Part shown: positions 1-6,853 of the stretch, one piece after another
Numbering within the stretch: position 1 is the first letter of the stretch
Layout of the letters: every line of letters begins with the position of its first letter
DNA from: Terrimesophilobacter sp036565765
Lineage (GTDB): Bacteria; Actinomycetota; Actinomycetes; Actinomycetales; Microbacteriaceae
Direction: 5' to 3' (one strand)
Assembly: GCF_036565765.1 (NCBI RefSeq)
Contig: NZ_DATCXP010000237.1
DNA length: 14,201 nucleotides
Notes under the pieces: model-generated
What the model was told of the DNA's origin: nothing
Databases searched by the model: none
The model's input: only the letters and a program-made list of their open reading frames with translations
Program-made: the position numbers and the translations under genes

Positions 1-63
1 GCGAGCCTCGATGTCGACGAGTTCTCGAGCATCGCGCGCTACCAGAGTCACGTCGGCGTGTAG
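1..63 (+). CDS. tpiA: Triosephosphate isomerase, C-terminal 20 residues (partial)
   Basis: Frame 1 is open from the first base and ends in TAG. It encodes a tail that reads ASLDVDEFSSIARYQSHVGV, which closely resembles the C-terminus of actinobacterial triosephosphate isomerase as I know it (a GGASLD-type phosphate-binding segment followed by the last helix). The enzyme interconverts dihydroxyacetone phosphate and glyceraldehyde 3-phosphate in cytosolic glycolysis. Only the end is visible, so catalytic residues cannot be checked. The tpiA-secG order that follows is the usual actinobacterial one, where tpiA closes a gap-pgk-tpi cluster. The identification rests on 20 residues plus context. Confidence 0.85.
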   Translation, partial: ASLDVDEFSSIARYQSHVGV

Positions 64-64
64 G

Positions 65-86
65 GCGGGAGAGATGACCCTCCCGC
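65..86 (+). terminator. Short hairpin after tpiA, possible weak terminator
   Basis: GCGGGAG (65-71) and CTCCCGC (80-86) are perfect reverse complements separated by an 8-base loop, starting two bases after the tpiA stop codon. No run of T follows, so this is not a classical intrinsic terminator. Such U-less hairpins are common behind actinobacterial genes and may give partial termination or protect the tpiA mRNA 3' end. Confidence 0.45.
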
Positions 87-92
87 ACAAGT

Positions 93-98
93 TATACT
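93..98 (+). promoter_or_regulatory. Candidate -10 box for secG-rbpA
   Basis: TATACT at 93-98 matches the sigma-70/SigA -10 consensus at five of six positions and stands out in an otherwise G/C-rich stretch. It lies 39 bases before the preferred secG start, leaving a leader of roughly 30 bases. I see no good TTGACA-like -35 at 16-18 bases spacing. It would allow secG and rbpA to be transcribed independently of tpiA. Confidence 0.5.
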
Positions 99-118
99 GA
101 ACAACGGCCAGCGCCCCC

Positions 119-126
119 AAGAAAGG
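119..126 (+). promoter_or_regulatory. Ribosome binding site that decides the secG start
   Basis: The purine run AAGAAAGG ends 11 bases before the GTG at 138 and only 2 bases before the in-frame TTG at 129. The spacing favours GTG 138. The resulting N-terminus (fMet-Asp-Ile-Leu-Gln) also fits SecG proteins better than the longer one. Confidence 0.55.
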
Positions 127-137
127 CTTTGCATCCC

Positions 138-389
138 GTGGATATTCTCCAGGTCGTCCTGCAGGTCGTGCTCGGCATCACGAGCCTCCTGCTGACCTTG
201 CTCATCCTGCTGCACAAGGGGCGTGGTGGCGGTCTGTCCGACATGTTCGGCGGCGGTACGACCTCGAACCTCGGAGCATCCGGTGTCGCCGAGCGCAACC
301 TCAATCGTTTCACGGTCATTCTGGGCCTGGTGTGGGTCGCCTGCATCATCGTTCTCGGTTTGATCACGAAGTTCCAATCAGGCAACTAG
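138..389 (+). CDS. secG: Protein translocase subunit SecG
   Basis: This 83-residue membrane protein is the small accessory subunit of the SecYEG channel, which helps SecA-driven export across the cytoplasmic membrane. Two hydrophobic helices are visible, at about residues 2-24 and 55-77. They are joined by the family's glycine-rich cytoplasmic loop, which includes the segment HKGRGGGLSDMFGGG. I chose GTG 138 over TTG 129 from ribosome-binding-site spacing. The length is normal for actinobacterial SecG (about 75-90 residues). The stop codon TAG at 387-389 overlaps the AGGAG ribosome binding site of rbpA, so the two genes are probably co-transcribed and coupled. The identification is firm; the exact start is less sure. 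Confidence 0.93.
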   Translation: MDILQVVLQVVLGITSLLLTLLILLHKGRGGGLSDMFGGGTTSNLGASGVAERNLNRFTVILGLVWVACIIVLGLITKFQSGN

Positions 390-399
390 GAGCAGGCTC

Positions 400-765
400 G
401 TGGCGTCAGGTGGCAGTGCGATCCGCGGTTCCCGCGTCGGAGCGGGCCCGATGGGCGAGCAGGATCGCGGTTTCCATGCCGATCGGATTCAGGTGCACTA
501 CTGGTGCGCGAACGGGCATGAGCTGAACCCGTACTTCCTCGCCACGATCGAGCCGGAGGAGATCCCGGAGCAGCTGGACTGTCCCAACTGCGGGCTTCCC
601 GCGGGCCGCGACAAGGAGAATCCGCCCTCCGTTGCGAAGCTCGAGCCGTACAAGACGCACCTGGCCTACGTGAAGGAGCGCCGTACCGAGAAGGAAGCGG
701 CGGATCTGCTGGACGAGGCGCTCCAGCAGCTGCGGGCACGGCGCGGGAAGACCACGGCCTCCTAG
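400..765 (+). CDS. rbpA: RNA polymerase-binding protein RbpA
   Basis: This 121-residue protein resembles RbpA, an actinobacterial transcription factor that binds the group 1/2 sigma factor and the RNA polymerase beta' region and stabilises the open complex. The N-terminal arm carries the conserved AIRGSRVG segment (residues 7-14). A compact central domain has a probable zinc site made by Cys36, His40, Cys61 and Cys64 (CxxxH...CxxC); this ligand set is known for Streptomyces RbpA. The C-terminal helix from about residue 81 (YVKERRTEKEAADLLDEALQ) is the sigma-interaction helix. The start is GTG 400, preceded by AGGAG at 388-392 with 7-base spacing. The gene lies 10 bases after secG and converges on pgl across only 16 bases. 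RbpA exists only in actinobacteria, which supports the taxonomic call. Confidence 0.94.
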   Translation: MASGGSAIRGSRVGAGPMGEQDRGFHADRIQVHYWCANGHELNPYFLATIEPEEIPEQLDCPNCGLPAGRDKENPPSVAKLEPYKTHLAYVKERRTEKEAADLLDEALQQLRARRGKTTAS

Positions 766-781
766 GCGGCGACCCCGCTCC

Positions 782-1552
782 TCAGTACTCGCTGGCGATG
801 AGTTCGGCGGGGATCTCCGCGGCCGCGGCCTGATCCACGAAGAAGACGGTCCTCAGGCGGCCCTCGGCGCCCGCTGCAGGCACTTCGATCGTATTCGCGC
901 CCGCCAGGGCCAGCCCGAGAGCTGAGGCCTTGTCGGCCCCGGCCAACGCGAGCCAGACCCGGTCCGCGCTGTTGATGGCGGGCAGTGTGAGGCTGAGGCG
1001 CTCCGGAGGCGGCTTCGGCGAGTTTCTGACCGGGATGACCGTGGCATCGATGACTCTGATGCCCTCCTGGTCCGGGAACAGCGATGCCACGTGTCCGTCC
1101 GGGCCGACACCGAGGAACACGAGGTCGAAGCGGGGGAGGGCAGCCCCATCGCTCGCGTTCGCCGCCAGCTCCGCAGCGTAATCCGCTGCCGCAGCATCAA
1201 GGCCAAGAGCGCCATCCGAGGCCGGGAAACGATGAATCTGCGCCGCGTCCATCGGCAGGAGCGAGAGGAACACGTCTTCCGCCTGGCTGTCGTTGCGCTC
1301 CGGGTCGCCGGCCGGCAGCCAGCGCTCATCGCCCCACCACAGGTGGACGCGGGTCCAGTCGAGCGTGTCGCGCTCCGTTGCGGAGCCGATCGCGGCGAGG
1401 ATGGCGATTCCGACGGTTCCGCCGGTCAGCACGATATTGGCCTCGCCCCGATGCTCCAGGACGCCGGAGACCGTCCGGAAGAACCGCTCGACGACGGCCT
1501 GAACCAGGTCGGCCCGGTCGGGGTGGACGAGAACGATGCGCTCACCGGTCAT
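782..1552 (-). CDS. pgl: 6-phosphogluconolactonase
   Basis: This 256-residue cytosolic enzyme hydrolyses 6-phosphoglucono-1,5-lactone, the product of glucose-6-phosphate dehydrogenase, to 6-phosphogluconate. The motifs of the DevB/Pgl (NagB-like) family are present: the phosphate-binding TGGTVG (residues 43-48), the WWGDER segment (72-77) and the signature LGVGPDGHVASLFP (147-160), whose Asp152 and His154 lie in the active site of this family. The length is typical. Its ATG start overlaps the opcA TGA as ATGA, so it is translationally coupled. It is the last gene of the tkt-to-pgl operon. I see no obvious terminator in the 16-base gap to convergent rbpA. Confidence 0.96.
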   Translation of the reverse strand: MTGERIVLVHPDRADLVQAVVERFFRTVSGVLEHRGEANIVLTGGTVGIAILAAIGSATERDTLDWTRVHLWWGDERWLPAGDPERNDSQAEDVFLSLLPMDAAQIHRFPASDGALGLDAAAADYAAELAANASDGAALPRFDLVFLGVGPDGHVASLFPDQEGIRVIDATVIPVRNSPKPPPERLSLTLPAINSADRVWLALAGADKASALGLALAGANTIEVPAAGAEGRLRTVFFVDQAAAAEIPAELIASEY

Positions 1553-2532
1553 GACGACAGCGTACCCTTGCCCAGCGTGTCGATCGTGGCGGTTGTCGGC
1601 TTGTCGAGGCTGCGGAGCCCGTTCTGCAGCACCGCGCCGAGCAGGTCGTCGGGGTCGAGCCTGCGCAGCTCCTCGGCGAGGCAGTCCCTGAGGTTCCGGC
1701 GCGGCAACGAGATGTCGTGTACCGGCTGGCCGGGCTGGACCAGCGTCACGATGTTCTGTTGCGTTCTCTCGAGCCGGATCTCCCCGCTCGCTCGCTGGAG
1801 CGTGACACCGTGGATCCCGGGCTTCGTGCCCGATGGGTCGACGAGCATCTGCCTGGCCGGTACCCCGAGCTGGAGCTGCAGCCAGGCGGCGAGGAGGGTC
1901 GTGGAAGGAGAGTCCGATGCCCCGACGACCTCGATCGCCAGCGCGGGCTCATACGGCGGCTGGTCGAGGACCGCGGCGAGCTGGGCGCGCCACAGCGTGA
2001 GGCGGGTCCAGGAGAAGTCCGAGTCGCCGGGGCGGTAGCTGTCCTCGAGGTGCTCGAGGTAGCCGCGCGGGTTCGGCTGGGCTGCGGCGTCGGTGATGCG
2101 ACGCTGCGCCATCCTGCCGATCGGGGACTCCGAGACGACCGGGGGAGCCTCCGCCGGCCACCAGGCGACGACGGGCGCATCGGCGAGGAGCAGGCCCGTG
2201 ACAAGGCCCTCTTCGTTCGACGCGGTCTCACCGTAGGCGTGCAGGACGATGACCTCGCTCGCCCCGGCATCCCCACCGACCCTGATCTGGGCGTCGAGTC
2301 TCGTACCCTGGACCGGGTCGTCCTCCCTGGGCGTCGAGAGCACGATCACGCGCATCGGATGCTCGCGTGAGGCGTCGTTGGCGGCCTCGATGGCCTCCTC
2401 CTCCGCGCCGTGCCGGGTGGAGATCACGAGTGTCAGAACGCGGCCGAGCGCGACGGCGCCGCCCTCGTCGCGCACCTTCACGAGAGCCTTGGAGATGAGG
2501 CTCGTGGTGGTATCCGGCAGTTCGACGATCAT
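1549..2532 (-). CDS. opcA: Glucose-6-phosphate dehydrogenase assembly protein OpcA
   Basis: The 327-residue product belongs to the OpcA family, known from cyanobacteria and actinobacteria as a factor needed for assembly or full activity of glucose-6-phosphate dehydrogenase. It is soluble, with no signal peptide or membrane segment. Recognisable features are the N-terminal MIVELPDTTT and the tryptophan-rich VAWWP (residues 122-126). I chose ATG 2532 because it overlaps the zwf stop as ATGA, the same arrangement seen at the opcA-pgl junction. A GTG at 2544 would add four residues and is less likely. Its position directly after zwf supports the role. The molecular mechanism cannot be read from the sequence. 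Confidence 0.93.
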   Translation of the reverse strand: MIVELPDTTTSLISKALVKVRDEGGAVALGRVLTLVISTRHGAEEEAIEAANDASREHPMRVIVLSTPREDDPVQGTRLDAQIRVGGDAGASEVIVLHAYGETASNEEGLVTGLLLADAPVVAWWPAEAPPVVSESPIGRMAQRRITDAAAQPNPRGYLEHLEDSYRPGDSDFSWTRLTLWRAQLAAVLDQPPYEPALAIEVVGASDSPSTTLLAAWLQLQLGVPARQMLVDPSGTKPGIHGVTLQRASGEIRLERTQQNIVTLVQPGQPVHDISLPRRNLRDCLAEELRRLDPDDLLGAVLQNGLRSLDKPTTATIDTLGKGTLSS

Positions 2533-4070
2533 GGCCGTCTCCACACCCTTCCGTCGCGTGCGAGAAGCTCGTCAGCGGACTTCGGTCCCCAGGTGCCAGG
2601 GCGGTACTGCTCCGGCTGGCCCTGCGTCGCCCAGAACTCCTCGATCGGGTCGAGGATCATCCAGCTCAGTTCGACCTCCTCGTGGCGGGGGAACAGCGGG
2701 GGGTCGCCGAGCAGCACGTCGAGGATGAGCCGCTCATAGGCCTCCGGGCTCGCCTCCGTGAAGGCATGGCCGTATCCGAAGTCCATCGTGACGTCGCGCA
2801 CCTGCATGCCGGCACCGGGAACCTTCGAACCGAAGCGGATCGTGACACCCTCATCCGGCTGCACCCGGATCACGAGTGCGTTCCGGCCGAGTGCACTCGT
2901 CTGGCTCTCGGCGAACAGGTACTGCGGTGCGCGTTTGAACACGACCGCGATCTCGGTGACCCGGCGGCCGAGGCGCTTGCCGGCGCGGAGGTAGAACGGG
3001 ACCCCGGCCCAGCGGCGGGTGTTGATGTCGAGGCGGACGGCTGCGAAGGTCTCCGTGTGGGAGGCCGGGTTCATGCCGTCCTCCTCGAGGAAGCCGATGA
3101 CCCGCTCTCCTCCCTGCCAGCCGCTCGAGTACTGGCCGCGTGCCGTCGCCAGCGAGAGATCCTTCCCCACGCGGACGGCGGAGAGGATCTTCTCCTTCTC
3201 CGCCCGGAGATCCTTCGCGTCAAAGGAGACCGGCTCCTCCATCGCGGTGAGTGCCAGCAGCTGGAGCAGGTGGTTCTGGATGACGTCGCGGGCGGCACCG
3301 ATCCCGTCGTAGTAGCCGGCACGGCCGCCGACGCCGATGTCTTCCGCCATCGTGATCTGCACGTGGTCGACGTAGCGCTCGTTCCAGATCGGCTCCCAGA
3401 GCTGGTTCGCGAATCGCAGCGCGAGGATGTTCTGGACCGTCTCCTTGCCGAGGTAGTGGTCGATGCGGAACACCGAGTCCGGCGGGAACACCGACTCGAC
3501 GACGGCGTTGAGTTCGCGCGCGCTCTTCAGGTCGCTGCCGAAGGGCTTCTCGATGACGACCCTGCGCCATTTCCCGTCGCTCTGGTCGGCCAGGCCCGAT
3601 CGGCGCAGCTGCTCGGTCACCTGTGGGAACGACTTCGGCGGGATCGAGAGATAGAACGCGTGGTTGCCCATCGTCCCGCGGTTCTGATCGAGCTCGAGAA
3701 GCGTGTCCTTGAGCCGGAGGAACGCCGCGTCGTCGTCGAATTCTCCCTGCACGAACCGGATGCCCTGCGCCAGCTGGCGCCAGACATCCTCGTCGAACGG
3801 GGTGCGGGCATGGTCCCTCACGGCGTCGTGGACGACTTTCTCGAAGTCCTGCGTCTCCCAGTCGCGCCGGGCGAAGCCGATCAGTGCGAAACCGGGGGGG
3901 AGGAGCCCGCGATTGGCGAGGTCGTACACGGCGGGCATGAGCTTCTTGCGGGACAGGTCACCCGTGACCCCGAAGATGATGAGCGCGCTCGGCCCTGCGA
4001 TGCGGTTCAGGCGGCGATCGGAGGGCAACCGGAGTGGGTTGAACTCCGGCGTGATCTCGACCGGTGGCAC
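2529..4070 (-). CDS. zwf: Glucose-6-phosphate 1-dehydrogenase
   Basis: This 513-residue enzyme oxidises glucose 6-phosphate to 6-phosphogluconolactone and makes NADPH, the entry step of the oxidative pentose-phosphate pathway. The N-terminal Rossmann fold shows GVTGDL (residues 34-39) followed by SRKKL. The substrate-binding signature RIDHYLGK is at 202-209. The reading frame stays open upstream to 4889, but that part is antisense-like shadow over pgi. GTG 4070 has GGAGG six bases upstream and gives the normal N-terminus and the usual family length of about 490-515. The gene follows pgi after 20 bases and overlaps opcA by four. Its partner OpcA and the next pathway enzyme Pgl are the two following genes. 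Confidence 0.97.
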   Translation of the reverse strand: MPPVEITPEFNPLRLPSDRRLNRIAGPSALIIFGVTGDLSRKKLMPAVYDLANRGLLPPGFALIGFARRDWETQDFEKVVHDAVRDHARTPFDEDVWRQLAQGIRFVQGEFDDDAAFLRLKDTLLELDQNRGTMGNHAFYLSIPPKSFPQVTEQLRRSGLADQSDGKWRRVVIEKPFGSDLKSARELNAVVESVFPPDSVFRIDHYLGKETVQNILALRFANQLWEPIWNERYVDHVQITMAEDIGVGGRAGYYDGIGAARDVIQNHLLQLLALTAMEEPVSFDAKDLRAEKEKILSAVRVGKDLSLATARGQYSSGWQGGERVIGFLEEDGMNPASHTETFAAVRLDINTRRWAGVPFYLRAGKRLGRRVTEIAVVFKRAPQYLFAESQTSALGRNALVIRVQPDEGVTIRFGSKVPGAGMQVRDVTMDFGYGHAFTEASPEAYERLILDVLLGDPPLFPRHEEVELSWMILDPIEEFWATQGQPEQYRPGTWGPKSADELLARDGRVWRRP

Positions 4071-4076
4071 GGGAAT

Positions 4077-4081
4077 CCTCC
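4077..4081 (-). promoter_or_regulatory. Strong ribosome binding site fixing the zwf start
   Basis: On the minus strand GGAGG lies six bases before the GTG at 4070, inside the 20-base pgi-zwf gap. It decides the zwf start against the longer open frame that runs back into pgi. Confidence 0.85.
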
Positions 4082-4090
4082 GACCCGGCG

Positions 4091-5689
4091 CTAGCCGAGG
4101 ACGCCGAACAGGGTGTCGAGACCGCGTGCGGGGTCGGTCAGCGTGAGCGTGAGGACGGGGCGGCCGTGATCGGCGAGGACCGATGCGTCGCCCTGCGCCT
4201 GGGCCTGGATCAGCTGGCCGAACGTGAACGGCCGGTCCGGGATGTCCAGGTCGGCCTTCTCGATGGAGGTGAGCTGCAGGAACACGCCGACCGCCGGGCC
4301 GCCCTTGTGGAACTGTCCGGTCGAGTGCAGGAACCGAGGACCCCAGCCGAACGTGACGGGTCGGCCCGCGCGAGCGGCAAGGAGCTCGCGGAGTCTCGCC
4401 GCCTGCGGGAGGTCCACCCGGTCGAGGTAGGCCTGGATGCTGAGGTAGCCGTCCTCCGGCAGCGCGGCGAGCAGCGCGGCGATTGCGCCGCTGAGTGTTC
4501 CGCTGGAGGCGAGGGCGGAATCCGTGGCCCTGACCTCGATCCCGTCCGCGGTGAAGGCGGGATCCACCGGCTCCGGGCGGGCGTCGAGCAGGCTCCTGGT
4601 GGCGTTCTTCGCAGACTCGACATCCGGCTGATCGAAGGGGTCGATGCCGAGCAGCCGGCCGGCGACCGCGATCGCGGTCTCCCAGACGAGCAGCTGGGCG
4701 CCGAGGGTGCCGCTGATCTCGATCTCGCCCTCCTCGACCTCCTCCGTCGCTCGGGCGCTCTCGACCAGCCTCACGACCTGAAGGTCGGGCAGATCCCCGG
4801 TGAGCTCCGGCGCCGTGACGCCGAGAACGACCGGCAGAAGACCCTTGCCCTGCTTGCCGGTCGACTCCGCGATGAGCTGTTCCGCCCAATCCGCGAAGCC
4901 GACGATGTAGGTGCCGTCGGCGACGATGCCGAGCTTGTCCTTGAGCGGCCGCGTTCCGGCGATCGCCGCGCCGAGCACGAGTGCGGGGTTGTCGGGATGG
5001 TCGACGGCGATGCGACCGGACACCGAGGACGCCTCATCCAGCAGGGCGGCGATGTCGACGCCGGCGAGGCCGGAAGGGACGAGGCCGAATGCGGTGAGCG
5101 CCGAGTAGCGACCTCCGACGTTCGGATCGGCGTTGAACACACGGTATCCGTCGGCCCTTGCCGCGACGTCGAGCGGCGAGCCGGGGTCGGTCACGATCAC
5201 GATGCGCTCGAGCGGGTCGACTCCGGCTTCCCGGAACGCCTTCTCGTACACCCGCTTCTGGCTGTCGGTCTCCACGGTCGAACCCGACTTCGACGAGATC
5301 ACGATCGCCGAGCTCTTCAGCCGGTCGTGCAGCGCGGAGAGCACCTGGCCGGGGGAGGTGGTGTCGAGGATCGTGAGCTCGACGCCCGCCGTGCGGGTGA
5401 TGACCTCCGGGGCGAGCGACGAGCCGCCCATCCCTGCGAGCACGATGTGGTCAACGCCGTCGGCGTGGAGCCGGTCGCGCAACGCGATGATGTCGGGCAC
5501 GAGAGGGTCGGACACGACGACGGCCTCGGTCCAGCCGAGACGTTTCTCCGCCTCGGACTGGGCGTCGGGACCCCACAGGGTCGCATCCTGTCCGGCGATC
5601 CTGGACGCGACCAGGTCGGCGACCAGCTGAGGGACGATCCGGTCGACCGCCTCGGCGGCCGGCCCGCTGACCGTGATGTCGAAACTCAC
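4091..5689 (-). CDS. pgi: Glucose-6-phosphate isomerase
   Basis: This 532-residue enzyme interconverts glucose 6-phosphate and fructose 6-phosphate and so links glycolysis to the pentose-phosphate genes around it. The sugar-isomerase (SIS) fold is supported by GMGGSSLAPEV (residues 86-96) and the phosphosugar-binding loop ISSKSGSTVET (131-141). It is of the divergent long type found beside tal in actinobacteria, rather than the E. coli-like type. The start is GTG 5689, which overlaps the tal stop as GTGA. The stop TAG is followed 20 bases later by zwf. The function is confident from family and context; the catalytic Glu and His in the C-terminal half were not assigned. Confidence 0.94.
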   Translation of the reverse strand: MSFDITVSGPAAEAVDRIVPQLVADLVASRIAGQDATLWGPDAQSEAEKRLGWTEAVVVSDPLVPDIIALRDRLHADGVDHIVLAGMGGSSLAPEVITRTAGVELTILDTTSPGQVLSALHDRLKSSAIVISSKSGSTVETDSQKRVYEKAFREAGVDPLERIVIVTDPGSPLDVAARADGYRVFNADPNVGGRYSALTAFGLVPSGLAGVDIAALLDEASSVSGRIAVDHPDNPALVLGAAIAGTRPLKDKLGIVADGTYIVGFADWAEQLIAESTGKQGKGLLPVVLGVTAPELTGDLPDLQVVRLVESARATEEVEEGEIEISGTLGAQLLVWETAIAVAGRLLGIDPFDQPDVESAKNATRSLLDARPEPVDPAFTADGIEVRATDSALASSGTLSGAIAALLAALPEDGYLSIQAYLDRVDLPQAARLRELLAARAGRPVTFGWGPRFLHSTGQFHKGGPAVGVFLQLTSIEKADLDIPDRPFTFGQLIQAQAQGDASVLADHGRPVLTLTLTDPARGLDTLFGVLG

Positions 5690-6816
5690 GACTTCGACCC
5701 TGCGCGAGCGGCATCCAGTGCCGCGGAGACGGTGTCGAGCAGCTCGTTCCAGGAGATCGTGAACTTGGAGATGCCCTCCTTCTCGAGCAGCGCGGTCACG
5801 TCGTCGTAGGACACGCCCAGCGCGGCCAGCGCGTCGAGCACCTCGTTCGCGTCACCGTAACTGCCGGTGACGGTGTCGCCGCGGATCTCGCCGTGCTCGA
5901 ACGTCGCCTCCATGGTCTTCTCCGGCATGGTGTTGACGACATCCGCCGCCACGAGCTCCTCCACGTACAGCGTGTCGCGCAGGGCGGGATCCTTGACACC
6001 GGTGCTCGCCCACAGTGGGCGCTGCTTGTGTGCCCCGGCGGCGAGCAGGCCCTTCGCGCGCTCGCTGGAAAAGGCCTGCTCGAACACCTGATAGGCCAGG
6101 CGGGCGTTGGCGATGCCTGCCTTGCCGCGCAGAGCCGTCGCCTCGGGAGTGCCGATCGCGTCAAGGCGCTTGTCGACCTCGGTGTCGACGCGCGACACGA
6201 AGAAGGAGGCGACCGAACGGATGGTGGAGAGGTCGATTCCGGCGGCCTTCGCCTTCTCCAGTCCGGCCAGGTAGGCGTTGATGACCTCGCGGTGGCGTTC
6301 GAGGCTGAAGATCAGGGTCACATTGACGCTGATACCGATGGCTGTGAGCTCGGTGATCGCCCCAAGGCCCTCGATGGTCGCCGGGACCTTGATCATGACG
6401 TTGGGGCGGTCGACCGTTGTCCACAGCATCTTGCCCTGCTCGATCGTTCCCGCAGTGTCGTGGGCGAGCGCAGGCTCGACCTCGATCGACACCCGGCCGT
6501 CCTTGCCGCCGGTGGAATCGAACAGCGGGCGGAACAGATCGCAGCCGCGGGCGACGTCGTGTGTCGTGATGTCGACGACCGCTGCGCTTGCGCTCAACCC
6601 CGCCTTCGCGAGATCGGCGACCTGGTGATCGTAGTCGTCGCCCTTCGCGAGTGCGTTCGCGAAGATCGTCGGGTTCGTTGTCACGCCGACGACGTGGCGG
6701 TCCTCGATGAGCTTCTGGAGGCTTCCGGAGACGATCCTCTCGCGCGAGAGGTCGTCGAGCCATACGCTCACCCCGGCCTCCGAGAGGGCGGCCAGCGGGC
6801 TGGTGGTGTCTGTCAT
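5686..6816 (-). CDS. tal: Transaldolase
   Basis: This 376-residue cytosolic enzyme moves a dihydroxyacetone unit between sedoheptulose 7-phosphate and glyceraldehyde 3-phosphate in the non-oxidative pentose-phosphate pathway. The signature GVTTNPTIF is at residues 44-52. The Schiff-base lysine is Lys143 in NVMIKVPAT, and a conserved SVNVTLIFS segment follows. The length fits the actinobacterial transaldolase class of about 370 residues. The ATG start is preceded by a purine-rich GAGAAGAA element about eight bases away. It lies 28 bases after tkt and overlaps pgi by four bases. A two-codon ATG-AAA-TGA frame overlaps its start (see findings). Confidence 0.97.
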   Translation of the reverse strand: MTDTTSPLAALSEAGVSVWLDDLSRERIVSGSLQKLIEDRHVVGVTTNPTIFANALAKGDDYDHQVADLAKAGLSASAAVVDITTHDVARGCDLFRPLFDSTGGKDGRVSIEVEPALAHDTAGTIEQGKMLWTTVDRPNVMIKVPATIEGLGAITELTAIGISVNVTLIFSLERHREVINAYLAGLEKAKAAGIDLSTIRSVASFFVSRVDTEVDKRLDAIGTPEATALRGKAGIANARLAYQVFEQAFSSERAKGLLAAGAHKQRPLWASTGVKDPALRDTLYVEELVAADVVNTMPEKTMEATFEHGEIRGDTVTGSYGDANEVLDALAALGVSYDDVTALLEKEGISKFTISWNELLDTVSAALDAARAGSKS

Positions 6817-6840
6817 TTCATTTCTTCTCTCTTGTTACCT

Positions 6841-6853
6841 GCCGCTATGCGGC
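6841..6853 (-). other. Small hairpin over the tkt stop codon
   Basis: GCCGC and GCGGC form a perfect 5-bp stem with a 3-base loop. The tkt TAG occupies part of the stem and loop. It sits at the start of the 28-base tkt-tal gap. It could be an mRNA-processing or stability element, but a short stem like this also arises by chance in high-GC DNA. Confidence 0.3.

Noticed and set aside
766..781. Terminator between convergent rbpA and pgl
   Set aside because: Only 16 bases separate the stops and I could not find a stem of useful length with a T-run; no feature was called.
2682..4094. 470-codon open frame on the + strand
   Set aside because: It is antisense to zwf and compositionally a mirror of it; no family features.
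4071..4889. Upstream in-frame extension of zwf by 273 codons
   Set aside because: It lies over the pgi coding sequence in another frame and is arginine/glycine/proline-rich as expected for a high-GC shadow frame. The GTG at 4070 has a strong ribosome binding site and gives the normal length.
4064..5809. 581-codon open frame on the + strand
   Set aside because: It is antisense to pgi, tal and the start of zwf, with low-complexity Arg/Asp/Glu/Gly composition and no recognisable domain; typical of third-position G/C bias.
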